Assembly: GCF_030273315.1 (NCBI RefSeq)
Contig: NZ_CP127174.1
Coordinates: 1,240,001-1,304,000 of the forward strand
DNA from: Natrialbaceae archaeon AArc-T1-2
GTDB lineage: Archaea; Halobacteriota; Halobacteria; Halobacteriales; Natrialbaceae
DNA: 64,000 nt
Reading direction: 5' to 3'
This document shows, piece after piece, positions 7,677 through 16,191 of this stretch. The stretch's first letter is position 1. Each line of letters starts with the position of its first letter. Under the pieces are notes generated by a model. It saw nothing but the letters and a program-made list of their open reading frames with translations, was not told the origin of the DNA and made no database searches. The translations under genes were made by a program, and so were the position numbers.

Positions 7677-9107
7677 TTACGGCGGTGCCGTCGCCGACTC
7701 GGTCGGCACACCGATGGCCACCGCCGTCGACGCGGCCGGCGACTCGAGCGATGGCGTCGCAGTCGACGCCTGTTCGCCGTCGTGGATCGCGTCCAGACTC
7801 TCGACGGTGGGACCACCCACGATCAGGACCTCGTCGCCCTCGAGTGAGATTTCGTAGGCTCCGGCGAAGGGGTCGCCGTCGGCGATCCGGTAGACGTCGT
7901 TGTCGTCGTCGACCGGCTCGGCGTCGTGTGCGGCGAGTAATTCGCGGTAGGCCTGTGCGAACCGTTCGGCGTCGTCGGCGCTTTCCCAGGCGAGTCGCCA
8001 GACGTGGCCGTGTCGGTCGCCGTTTCGGTAGGCGACGAACGTGTCGCCGCCCCAGCCGTTCGTGATCGGGTGGGAGTAGTTGTACTGGCTGTCGTCGTCG
8101 GCCCCGTCCTCGAGCGGTCGCTCGATGACGCCGTTCGCCCACAGCGTCGCGAACAGGGTCGCCTCGCCGACGGTGTGTTTCTGATCGCCGTTGCTGTCGG
8201 TGAGGGGCTCCCACCCGTCGGTCGACCGATCGGGGACGCCCACCTCGAGCGGGCGGTCGTCGGGGTACGTCTCGGGACGGATCAGCTGTGACGTACTCGC
8301 CGGCCGCTCCTCGTAGGCGGCGTCGACGGCGTCCCAGCCACCACTCTCGTGGAGGTGCTGTACGAACGCCGGCCCCTCGGAGTAGGGGGCGTACATCGAG
8401 AGGAACAGACCGGCGTTGAACGGTCGTTCGTCGGGATCGTCGGGGTCTGGCTCGACGTCCTCGAGACACTCCCACTCCGTCTCACAGCGGTCGTCGTACA
8501 GGGTCGGGAGATAGTCGGCTTCGCCCTCGATCAGCCCGGTCTCGGCGCGACGCTCGTCGAGGGTTTCGCCCTCGACCGAGAGGGCGAGTCGCTGGTCCTG
8601 TAACGCGTGGACGAGTTCGTGGACGAGCGTCGTCCGGTCAATCCGGGCGTCGTCGGGATCGTCGACGACGAGCGCGACCGTCCCGTCCTGGTAGTACCCC
8701 CGAATCGAATCACCGTAGAGCTCGTCGTAGGCCTCGTTGACGTCCGTCTCGCCGTCGACGACGAACGCGCCACGCCACAGTTCGTTCGTGGCCGGCTGTG
8801 CCGGTCGGACGTCGCGATCACGGTACTCGTCGCGGTCGACGATCTCGACGTCGACGGCTCGCTCGAACTTGTGACCGCGCAACACCTCGATCCGGGCCAT
8901 CGCGCGGTAGGTGACCGCCTCGAGTTCGTCCTCGGAGAGCGTCTCGCTCCCGTCGAGACCGAAGGTGTCGTCGTAGCCGTACTCGTCGACGTAGCCGAGT
9001 TCGCGGTCGGTGTCGAGGCTGCCGTCCGAGACGGCGAACGGGGACGCACAGCCCGACAACGCGACGAGGACGACGACGGCGACGAGGACGCTTCGACGTC
9101 GTCGCAT
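7677..9107 (-). CDS. Hvo_1808-family lipoprotein, HExxH metallopeptidase-like
   Basis: Predicted surface lipoprotein of 476 residues. The N terminus MRRRRSVLVAVVVLVALSGC is a signal peptide with a lipobox (Cys20). HELVHALQDQ (about residue 161) is a zinc-metallopeptidase HExxH, followed by GLIEGEADY, where the Glu could be the third zinc ligand as in gluzincins. GGWDAV, LIRPETY and TNGWGGDTF are shared with the next gene, a paralogue. The start at 9107 rather than 9119 is favoured by a TATA-like GATTTGG near 9137. Peptidase activity is inferred from the motif; the substrate is unknown. Confidence 0.85.
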   Translation of the reverse strand: MRRRRSVLVAVVVLVALSGCASPFAVSDGSLDTDRELGYVDEYGYDDTFGLDGSETLSEDELEAVTYRAMARIEVLRGHKFERAVDVEIVDRDEYRDRDVRPAQPATNELWRGAFVVDGETDVNEAYDELYGDSIRGYYQDGTVALVVDDPDDARIDRTTLVHELVHALQDQRLALSVEGETLDERRAETGLIEGEADYLPTLYDDRCETEWECLEDVEPDPDDPDERPFNAGLFLSMYAPYSEGPAFVQHLHESGGWDAVDAAYEERPASTSQLIRPETYPDDRPLEVGVPDRSTDGWEPLTDSNGDQKHTVGEATLFATLWANGVIERPLEDGADDDSQYNYSHPITNGWGGDTFVAYRNGDRHGHVWRLAWESADDAERFAQAYRELLAAHDAEPVDDDNDVYRIADGDPFAGAYEISLEGDEVLIVGGPTVESLDAIHDGEQASTATPSLESPAASTAVAIGVPTESATAPP

Positions 9108-9149
9108 TACCGACAGCATCGATCGGTCGAACCAAATCGTTTCCGACGG

Positions 9150-10826
9150 TTATCGTGAATACGTCCGCCGTGTCGCGAACGCGACGGCGAGCAGTGCGAG
9201 TGCAACTGCACCGAGAGCGAGCGACCCGCCGAACCCGGGCGTCTCGTCGTCGGCTGCGTCGTCTGTCGCGTCGGTCGTGTCGTCGACACCGGTGCCGAGT
9301 TCGAGGGTATTCTCGCCGTCGGGTGCAGCCCCCTCGTAGAGTTCCGACAGTTCGTCGACCGACGGCGCACGGACGATCGTCACCGTCTCGCCATCGTGCT
9401 CGAGATAGTATGCGCCGGGGAATCCGTCGTCGATCGTGACGGTCGATTGGTGGCCGTCGACGGACTCTGCGCCGGTTATCGCGAGTAGCTCGAGATAGCC
9501 CTCGCGGAACTGCTCGGCGTCTCGCTCCGTCGTCCACTCGGTGTGCCAGACGTAGCCGCTCTCGTCTACCGTCTCGTCGTCGGTGGCGTACGGAACGAGC
9601 TTGTCGCCGGCCCAGCCGTCGGTGTACTCGTGGTCGTAGTTGTACGGATTTGTTTCGTCGACGCCGACGGCACCGACGTTGATGACCTCGCCGTGATCGA
9701 CGATGGCAGGTCGGTCGTCGAGCGTGGGAGCGGCGATCATCGAGGCCAGTCCCACCTCTCCGACGGAGATGTGATCGGGGGCGGCGTCGCGCTCGAGGCG
9801 CTCCCAGCGGTCGCTCGAGCGATCTTCGTGGTCGATCTCGACCGGCTCGCGCGTTTCGCCGGGCCGGATGATCTCGCTCGAGCTCGCCGGCGGCTCCTCG
9901 TAGGCTTCGTTGACGGCGTCCCAGCCGCCGTTTTCACGGAGGTGGTCGACGTACGCCGGACCGTCGCTGTAGGGCTGGAAGAAGGTGAGGTACATCCCCC
10001 AGTTGATATCCGGCAGCTCTCCTTGCTCGTCTGCCGGCACCACGCAGTCCCACTCCTCCTCACAGCGGTTCTCGTACTCGGTGTCGACCCAGACGGCGTC
10101 GCCCTCGATCAACCCGAGCTCCGCACTGTTTTGGTCTACGGTCGCGCCGTCGTACTCGTCGAGGTCGAAGTGCTGGTCCTGGAGGGCGTGTAACAGCTCG
10201 TGGCCGAGTGTAATCTCGTCGAGTTCGGGCGTCTCGGGGTTGTCGGAGACGATCACGATCTGGTCGTCCCCGGTGTCGTAGTAGCCGGCCACGGAGCCAC
10301 TGTACAGCGTCTCTTCTTCGTCGACGGCATCGGTCCCTCGATCGACCATAAACAGCGCCTCGTAGCGGAGGTTCTGGTAGAGTCGGTCGGACTCGTTGGT
10401 GTCGTCGGTCATTCCGTCGACGTCCGCTTCGAACTCTTCGCGGCTGATGACGTCGACGGGGACCGTCTCCTCGAAGGTCAGCTCGCGAACGACCTCGACG
10501 CGAGCCATCGATCGGTAGACGACCGCCTCGAGTTCGTCGTCCTCGAGGACGGCGTCGTCACGGTCGTCGACCGGCAGTGAATCGTTGTACCAGTAGCCCT
10601 CGACGTAGCCGACCGTCTCCGTCGTCGTCGGCTCGTCGTCGGCGTCGACGTCGGTCTCGGTGTCGGTATCCGCCAGGACGGACGGGACAGCCGTCGACTC
10701 GAGTCGGTCGACGCTTTCGGGTTCGGACGGCGACGTACCCGTGCCTGCGTCCGCCGCGACGAGTGGCATCGCCGAAAGCGACGTTACGACGAGGACGGCG
10801 AGAACGAACGCGCGAAGGGGTGTCAT
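9150..10826 (-). CDS. Hvo_1808-family surface protein with PGF-CTERM anchor
   Basis: Paralogue of the preceding lipoprotein, 558 residues, exported by a Sec-type signal (residues 1-25). It has HELLHALQDQHFD (about residue 208) and GLIEGDAVWVDTEYENRC, the same metallopeptidase-like core. Shared blocks are GYYDTGDDQIVIV, FFQPYSDGPAYVDHL, GGWDAVNEAYEE and IIRPGET. Anchoring differs: it ends in a Thr/Asp-rich stalk, PGF, a hydrophobic helix and a basic tail (RRTYSR), an archaeosortase PGF-CTERM signal. So the pair arose by tandem duplication but uses two attachment routes. It lies 42 bases upstream of its paralogue on the same strand. Confidence 0.87.
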   Translation of the reverse strand: MTPLRAFVLAVLVVTSLSAMPLVAADAGTGTSPSEPESVDRLESTAVPSVLADTDTETDVDADDEPTTTETVGYVEGYWYNDSLPVDDRDDAVLEDDELEAVVYRSMARVEVVRELTFEETVPVDVISREEFEADVDGMTDDTNESDRLYQNLRYEALFMVDRGTDAVDEEETLYSGSVAGYYDTGDDQIVIVSDNPETPELDEITLGHELLHALQDQHFDLDEYDGATVDQNSAELGLIEGDAVWVDTEYENRCEEEWDCVVPADEQGELPDINWGMYLTFFQPYSDGPAYVDHLRENGGWDAVNEAYEEPPASSSEIIRPGETREPVEIDHEDRSSDRWERLERDAAPDHISVGEVGLASMIAAPTLDDRPAIVDHGEVINVGAVGVDETNPYNYDHEYTDGWAGDKLVPYATDDETVDESGYVWHTEWTTERDAEQFREGYLELLAITGAESVDGHQSTVTIDDGFPGAYYLEHDGETVTIVRAPSVDELSELYEGAAPDGENTLELGTGVDDTTDATDDAADDETPGFGGSLALGAVALALLAVAFATRRTYSR

Positions 10827-10916
10827 GGACGGGGAATATACACGTATTCGGAATCAAACGCAAAAAGCGCCCCGGTCGGCGTGGACGTTTTTGTGATCGG
10901 ACCCCTACCACCAGTT

Positions 10917-11525
10917 ATGAATCTCGAACCAGACACTACCGCTGTCGTGGTCGTCGACATGCAAAACGGCTTCTGTCACCCCGAGGGGGCGCTGTACGCC
11001 CCCGGCAGCGAGGCGGTCATCGAGCCGATCGCCGAACTCCTCGAGCGGGCCCAGGCGGCCGGCGTGGCGATCGTCTACACCCGCGACGTCCACCCGCCCG
11101 AACAGTTCGAGGATACCCACTACTACGACGAGTTCGAACGCTGGGGCGAACACGTCGTCGAGGGGACGTGGGGAGCCGAAATCGTCGACGAACTGCCCGC
11201 CGAGGAGGCCGACCTGATCGTCGAGAAACACACCTACAACGCCTTCTACGAGACCGAACTCGAGGGATGGCTAAGCGCGCGGGGAATCACAGACCTCGTC
11301 TTCTGTGGCACGCTCGCGAACGTCTGCGTGCTCCACACCGGCGGCAGCGCCGGCCTCCGTGACTTTCGGCCGGTGCTGGTCGAAGACTGCATCGGCCACA
11401 TCGAGGAGGACCACCGTGAGTACGCCTTAGAGCACGCCGACTGGCTGTTCGGGGAAGTCGTCGAGAGCGACGACCTCGAGTTCGCATCAACGCGCCGGCG
11501 GGACGACCCCGCGTCGTCTGGGTAG
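10917..11525 (+). CDS. pncA: Isochorismatase-family cysteine hydrolase, probable nicotinamidase
   Basis: A 202-residue cysteine hydrolase of the isochorismatase fold. The catalytic Asp is in VVVDMQNGFCHPEG, the Lys in VEKHTYNAF, and the Cys in FCGTLANVCVLHTG. A nicotinamidase (nicotinamide to nicotinate) is most likely because nicotinate phosphoribosyltransferase is nearby, but other amidases share this fold. I chose the ATG at 10917 (MNLEPDTTAVVVVDM), as residues before it lack family similarity. It is divergent from the PGF-CTERM surface protein and convergent with the MFS gene, whose stop is one base away. Confidence 0.8.
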   Translation: MNLEPDTTAVVVVDMQNGFCHPEGALYAPGSEAVIEPIAELLERAQAAGVAIVYTRDVHPPEQFEDTHYYDEFERWGEHVVEGTWGAEIVDELPAEEADLIVEKHTYNAFYETELEGWLSARGITDLVFCGTLANVCVLHTGGSAGLRDFRPVLVEDCIGHIEEDHREYALEHADWLFGEVVESDDLEFASTRRRDDPASSG

Positions 11526-12842
11526 CTACCGGTACGCCTCGAACTCCTCGCCGAAGATCGCGAAGTAGCCGACGCCGATCAGTCCGACGACCGTCGCGAC
11601 CGTAAACGAGAGTTCCGGCGCGACGAACTCCCAGAGGAACCCACCGAGTGCACCGCTTGGAATCACGATCGCACCGCGGACGAAGTAGTACGAGCCCGTC
11701 ACGCGACCGCCTGCCCCTCGCTCGGCCGGCCCCACGATCAACGCCTTGTGCGCCGGCAACCCGGCAAAGCGCAGTCCCGAAAAGGCAAACAGCGCGATCA
11801 GGATCCAGACGTTCTCCGGCGCGAAGATCAACGCGACCGGGAAGACGGCGTAGACGAGAAAGCCGAGTCCGACGACCGGCTTGAGCCCGGTGTATTCGGC
11901 GACCTTCGCGGCCGGCGCCATCGTCACCAGCGCGACGAGCATCTCGATTGCGAGCAACACGCCGAAGAACGCGGCGGGCGAGAGGTCGATCGTGCCGACG
12001 AGAGGAAGGGTCGCCGTCAGTCCGATCTCCATCAGTTGTGTGATCACGAGGATGAAGAAGGCGTACACCATCCCGTTGGCGAACCTGACGAACGTGTCCG
12101 CCACGAGCAACGGCCGGAGCGGGTCGGGAAGCGCCCGGAGGTCGTCGACGATCTGGCCGAATCCCTCGAACTCCTTGCCGACGGTGTCCTCGCCGGTCTC
12201 GTACAGCAGGTGCTGTGTAATCGTGCCGAAGATTGCGACGGCGATGGCGATCGCGAGCACCCACAGGAACCCGGGCATGAGGTCGTCGGCGACGAGGACG
12301 GCGACGATCAGCGGCGCGATCAGAAAGGCCGTCCGCCGGAACGTCTCCGTGCTGGCAAATCCACGAGCCAGCCGGCTGGGTTCGGTCGCCTGCTTGACGA
12401 TCGCGTAGTGGCCGCCGATCCCGAACGACTTCCAACACTGGGCCAACAGCAGACCGACGAACACCCAGACCCACGGCTCGACAGTCGTGACGCCGAGGTC
12501 GATCGCCGGAACGTAGGCGGAGACGAGCCAGATCCCGAACCCGAACGTCGAGAGGAACCCGAACACGGTCAGGGCGTATCGCGAGCCGACGCGGTCGGAG
12601 ACGACTCCTCCGTAGTACGGATACACCGCGCCGATGACGTTCCCGAGCGTCGCGAACAGCCCCACGACGAATCCGGTCGCCCCGAGGTAGACGAGATAGT
12701 CGGGGAGAAACCGGTTCGTCATCTGAAAGCCGAGACTGAACGCGAACATCGCAAGCGAGAGCACCAGGACGTCTCGCTGGAGCGAGAAAAACTGCCGAAA
12801 CGCGTCAAACGGACCGGCGACTTCGGCTCGCTGTCGTGTCAT
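11526..12842 (-). CDS. Major facilitator superfamily transporter
   Basis: A 438-residue integral membrane protein with about 12 hydrophobic segments and the usual central cytoplasmic loop (near GEDTVGKEFEGFGQIVDDL, residues 200-220). The start is MTRQRAEVAGPFDAF. GGVVSDRVGSRYALTVFG (about residues 80-97) is the classic loop 2-3 signature of the superfamily (GxxxDRxGRR type). The substrate is not readable. It converges with the nicotinamidase-like gene and shares no obvious operon. Confidence 0.87.
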   Translation of the reverse strand: MTRQRAEVAGPFDAFRQFFSLQRDVLVLSLAMFAFSLGFQMTNRFLPDYLVYLGATGFVVGLFATLGNVIGAVYPYYGGVVSDRVGSRYALTVFGFLSTFGFGIWLVSAYVPAIDLGVTTVEPWVWVFVGLLLAQCWKSFGIGGHYAIVKQATEPSRLARGFASTETFRRTAFLIAPLIVAVLVADDLMPGFLWVLAIAIAVAIFGTITQHLLYETGEDTVGKEFEGFGQIVDDLRALPDPLRPLLVADTFVRFANGMVYAFFILVITQLMEIGLTATLPLVGTIDLSPAAFFGVLLAIEMLVALVTMAPAAKVAEYTGLKPVVGLGFLVYAVFPVALIFAPENVWILIALFAFSGLRFAGLPAHKALIVGPAERGAGGRVTGSYYFVRGAIVIPSGALGGFLWEFVAPELSFTVATVVGLIGVGYFAIFGEEFEAYR

Positions 12843-12896
12843 ACGACACAGTTGCCCAACCCCCGGTGAAATATCCCGTGAAACCGGTGAGCCTGG

Positions 12897-13685
12897 TTAC
12901 CAGCTAGCGCGGGTCGATTCCCCGGTGGAGCCGTCGTCGGACGTCTCCCGGGTCACCTCGAGGAAGACGTCCTCGAGACTCCGCTGGTCGCCGGTCTCGG
13001 CGCGACGTTTCAACGTCGCAGGTGCGTCCTCTGCGACCAGTCGACCGTCGTGGAGAACGCCGACGGTGTCGGCGAGGTCGTCGGCGACGGGGAGGATGTG
13101 CGTCGAGAGGAAGATCGTCATCTCCCGGTCGGCGAGATCGGCGATCGTCTCCCGCATCGTGCGTGCGGCACGGGGATCCAGCCCGCTCGTCGGCTCGTCG
13201 AGGAAGGCGACGGCGGGTTCGTGTAATACGGCCTGGATGACGCCGATCTTCTGGCGCATCCCCTTCGAGTACTGCTCGATGCGCTTGTCTGCATCCTCGA
13301 GCAGGTCGAACCGCTCGAGTAAGGCGGCGATGCGTTCGCCGGTCTCGGGCTCGGGGAGGTCACGCAGGCCGGCGGCGTACTCGAGCTGTTCGCGGCCGGT
13401 GAGCTCGTCGTAGACCGGCGGCTCTTCGGGCAGGTAGCCGATGTGGGGCGTGACGGCCGCGCGGTCGTCGATCGGATGGCCGTCGACGCGGGCCGTGCCG
13501 GCGGTCGGTCTGGTGAGCGTCGTCAACATTCTCATCGCCGTCGTCTTGCCGGCCCCGTTGGGACCGAGAAAGCCGTAGACGGTTCCGGCATCGACCGTCG
13601 TCGTCAGCCCCTCGACGGCCGTCGCTTCACCGTAGCGTTTGGTGAGTCCGTCGATCTCGATGACGGGCGTACACTCGGAGGGCAT
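12897..13685 (-). CDS. ABC transporter ATP-binding protein (no permease beside it)
   Basis: A 262-residue ATPase subunit of an ABC-2/DrrA-like exporter. Walker A GPNGAGKTTAMRML (about residue 38), Q-loop region GYLPEEPPVYDELT, signature YSKGMRQKIG (about 139), Walker B VAFLDEPTSGLD (about 158), and a switch His in STHILPVADDL. The C terminus ends with LEDVFLEVT, as in ABC-2 ATPases, plus a Ser/Thr-rich tail. No membrane subunit is adjacent, so its partner must be elsewhere, possibly lost. A separate complete ABC-2 pair occurs at 52.9-54.7 kb. Confidence 0.88.
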   Translation of the reverse strand: MPSECTPVIEIDGLTKRYGEATAVEGLTTTVDAGTVYGFLGPNGAGKTTAMRMLTTLTRPTAGTARVDGHPIDDRAAVTPHIGYLPEEPPVYDELTGREQLEYAAGLRDLPEPETGERIAALLERFDLLEDADKRIEQYSKGMRQKIGVIQAVLHEPAVAFLDEPTSGLDPRAARTMRETIADLADREMTIFLSTHILPVADDLADTVGVLHDGRLVAEDAPATLKRRAETGDQRSLEDVFLEVTRETSDDGSTGESTRASW

Positions 13686-13760
13686 CCGTGATCACGTTCG
13701 AACGCGACGGCTATAAAGCCGTCTCAGATGGACGGGCGGACCAGTCGATCGGCGCTGCCG

Positions 13761-14456
13761 TCAGCCCGTTCCCGAGACGGAAACGGTACGCGTCTCCTCG
13801 TCGTCGTCGGTGGCGACGATCACGGGGAACGAGACGTCCCGTCGGACCGGATACGTCACGTACCCGAGCGTCACGGTCGACGTCCCGCCTGCACCGAGCG
13901 ACACTGACGCCGAGTCGACCTGGTCGCGATCCTCGCCGACGAGGAGTCGGGCGGTCCCGCTCGCCTGTGAATCGCCGGTGTTCCGGACCGTCGCGGTCAC
14001 CTGCAGGAACTCGCCGGCGTCGACCGGATCGTTCGTCCCGGTGATCGACACCGCGAGCGCGCCCGGATCCGGCGGTTCGTCGGCGTACACCTCGACGGTT
14101 CGAGTCGCCGCATCGTCTCCTGCCGCGACCGTTACTGGAAACGAGACGTCCTGTCTGACCGGGTACGTCTCGTACCCCACGTCGGCGACAGCCCGTCCAC
14201 GAGCCGGGATCGATACCCACGCGCGGTCGACGATCTCGCCGCCAACCTCGAGCGTGACCTGCTCCGTCGTCGGGCTGTACTCGAGGTTCCAGATCTCCGC
14301 CGACACGCGCAACTGTCCGCCCGCGGCGACCGGACTGTTCGTCGCCTGGATCGCTACCTGTAGCCGCGACTGTGCTATCGCCTGCCCCGAAACGCCGGCG
14401 ACGGCGGCCGCGCCTCCGGCGAGGCCGAGGAACGTACGTCTGTCGTACCCCTCCAT
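13761..14456 (-). CDS. Tat-exported protein with two CARDB-like domains
   Basis: A 231-residue secreted protein of unknown function. The start MEGYDRRTFLGLAGG gives a twin-arginine signal; cleavage is likely after about residue 30. The mature part is two copies of a beta-sandwich unit, each with a TNSPV/TNDPV opening, a CARDB-like N(x)TG turn, and the closing motif GYETYPVRQDVSFPV or GYVTYPVRRDVSFPV followed by an acidic ATRTV/ETRTV strand. The near identity of the closing motifs points to internal duplication. It probably acts at the cell surface as a binding or adhesion module. Confidence 0.72.
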   Translation of the reverse strand: MEGYDRRTFLGLAGGAAAVAGVSGQAIAQSRLQVAIQATNSPVAAGGQLRVSAEIWNLEYSPTTEQVTLEVGGEIVDRAWVSIPARGRAVADVGYETYPVRQDVSFPVTVAAGDDAATRTVEVYADEPPDPGALAVSITGTNDPVDAGEFLQVTATVRNTGDSQASGTARLLVGEDRDQVDSASVSLGAGGTSTVTLGYVTYPVRRDVSFPVIVATDDDEETRTVSVSGTG

Positions 14457-14538
14457 GTGCCGTGCTACCATTCCATGGCACATCAACCGTGTTGGCCCCT
14501 GAACCGACACTCACGCGTGGTGACGCGATCGAGAGCGG

Positions 14539-15396
14539 TCACGCCGGTTCGACTCGAACGCGGACGTCCTCGCCGATCGAGACCGAGCGGTCGGGACAGA
14601 TCAGCTTCGCCCCGAAGCCGGCGTCACGAGCACAGAACGTCGACAGGCCGGTCACCGGCTCGCCGTCGACCGTCACGACGACGTCGTCCCAGGTGACGGT
14701 TCGTGGACTGGCAACCCCGAGTCGGTCGCCGTTCAGTCGGACCGGGCCGTCCGGTCCCGCGAGCAGACCGCCGCCGTCGTAGTGGGGGACGCCGCCGTCG
14801 AGCACTCCACCGCCGTCGGCACCGATGCCGACGAATCCGGCTCCCGGATCCGGGTGTCGGGGCGCGTCGAGAACGGCGTACGTTTCGCCGGTCGCGACGA
14901 CCGTTCCGGTCCCGTCCCACGACAGGGGGGAGACGTCGACGCCGACCTCGAGCGGGAGCGATCCCGCCGCACGGTGGAGGTTCTGTGTCGGCTCGCGAAA
15001 TCCCACGTGGAGGTGGTTGTCGACCCAGGGGGCGAAGAAGCCGGCCCGGACGAGCGTCCCGAGTTCCTCGCCGATCGCCACCCGGTCGCCGGCCGAGACG
15101 GCGGGGTCGACGTGCAGGATCCGGGCGACGAGCCCCTCGAGATCGCCGGGACCGTCACATGCGAGCAAGAGCAGGTGGTCGTGGGCGGGAGCGTACGGCT
15201 TCGACGGAGCGCGGACGGTCCGCGTCTCGAGGACGGTTCCCGAGACGGGACTGGGCGCGGCGGTCGTCCGGCCGTCCCGGAGCGTCCCCGGGTAGCAGTC
15301 GATCGCCCGCCCCTCGTCGTGAGCCCGGTACGGCGAGTTGTACAGCGAAAAGCGCACGTACTGGGTGAGCATCGATTCGGGAAGCGTGACGGCCAT
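14539..15396 (-). CDS. Haloarchaeal protein with M23 (LytM)-like core
   Basis: A 285-residue protein, apparently cytoplasmic (no signal peptide). The central part resembles the M23 metallopeptidase fold: HDEGRAIDCYPG aligns with the HxGxD zinc motif but with wider spacing; PSPVSGTVLETRTV matches the ApvdGtV strand; DHLLLLAC and the C-terminal NHLHVGF match the HLHxE zinc/catalytic HxH. AGDRVAIGEELGTLV is the usual hairpin before it. Haloarchaea lack murein, so a different substrate, or binding without catalysis, is likely. The start MAVTLPES (15396) is chosen because upstream codons overlap the divergent ligase gene. Confidence 0.6.
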   Translation of the reverse strand: MAVTLPESMLTQYVRFSLYNSPYRAHDEGRAIDCYPGTLRDGRTTAAPSPVSGTVLETRTVRAPSKPYAPAHDHLLLLACDGPGDLEGLVARILHVDPAVSAGDRVAIGEELGTLVRAGFFAPWVDNHLHVGFREPTQNLHRAAGSLPLEVGVDVSPLSWDGTGTVVATGETYAVLDAPRHPDPGAGFVGIGADGGGVLDGGVPHYDGGGLLAGPDGPVRLNGDRLGVASPRTVTWDDVVVTVDGEPVTGLSTFCARDAGFGAKLICPDRSVSIGEDVRVRVEPA

Positions 15397-15450
15397 CGGT
15401 TGCGAGTGTGCGCCGGGAGCGTTTAGAGCCGTCGGCTCCAACGATACCGC

Positions 15451-16146
15451 ATGCGCGTCTTCCGTGGCCGCACCGGAACGATCCCGGCCGACCGCGAGGC
15501 AAGCGCCCGCCTGCTCGAGGTCGCCGCCGCCGGCGAGCCCGCGGTCCGGGTCTGGACCCCGCACCGGCAGGTCGCGTTCGGCCGTCGCGACGCCGGCCTC
15601 GAGGGGTACGACCGCGCTCGCACGGTCGCCCGCGACCGTGGCTTCCCGCCGGTCGAGCGAAGCGTCGGCGGTCGGGCCGTCGCCTACGACGGCGAGACGA
15701 CGCTCGCCTTCGCCCGTGCGGAGCCGGTCGCAGATTTCCGTCGGGGAACCGACGAGCGATACGAGCGCCTGATCGGGGAGCTCGAACGGGCACTCGCCGA
15801 CCTCGGCGTCGACGTCGCCCGCGGCGAGCCGATGGACTCGTTCTGTCCCGGAGCCCACTCACTGCAGGCCGAAGGCGGCAAACTCGCTGGCATCGCCCAG
15901 CGAGTGCGACACGACGCCGCCGTTGTCTCCGGCGTTCTCGTTGTCGACGCGGCCGACGAACTCGCAGGGGTGTTAGAGCCGGTCTACGACGCGCTCGCGG
16001 TTTCGTTCGATCCGGGCTCGGTTGGCAGCGCCGCGGCCGCGGGCGGACCCGCCGATCCGGACCGGGTGCAAGCGGCGCTCGAGGACGCCCTCGTCGGCGA
16101 TCGAGAGACCGTCGAGACGTGCGTCGACGACGAAGACGGCGAGTAA
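15451..16146 (+). CDS. Lipoate-protein ligase A family protein
   Basis: A 231-residue member of the biotin/lipoate ligase fold. Such enzymes attach lipoate, octanoate or biotin to a carrier lysine. Visible motifs are VERSVGGRAVAYD (about 70-82, the RRxxGGxxV motif), CPGAHSL (about 131) and GGKLAGIAQRV (about 143-153), where Lys binds the acyl-AMP carbonyl. The divergent start leaves 54 bases to the M23-like gene. It could be an inactive or specialised paralogue because its carrier is not nearby. Confidence 0.8.
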   Translation: MRVFRGRTGTIPADREASARLLEVAAAGEPAVRVWTPHRQVAFGRRDAGLEGYDRARTVARDRGFPPVERSVGGRAVAYDGETTLAFARAEPVADFRRGTDERYERLIGELERALADLGVDVARGEPMDSFCPGAHSLQAEGGKLAGIAQRVRHDAAVVSGVLVVDAADELAGVLEPVYDALAVSFDPGSVGSAAAAGGPADPDRVQAALEDALVGDRETVETCVDDEDGE

Positions 16147-16191
16147 GCGGGCGGCTTCGTCACGTCGCTTTGACCACTATCTCCAGCCGAG

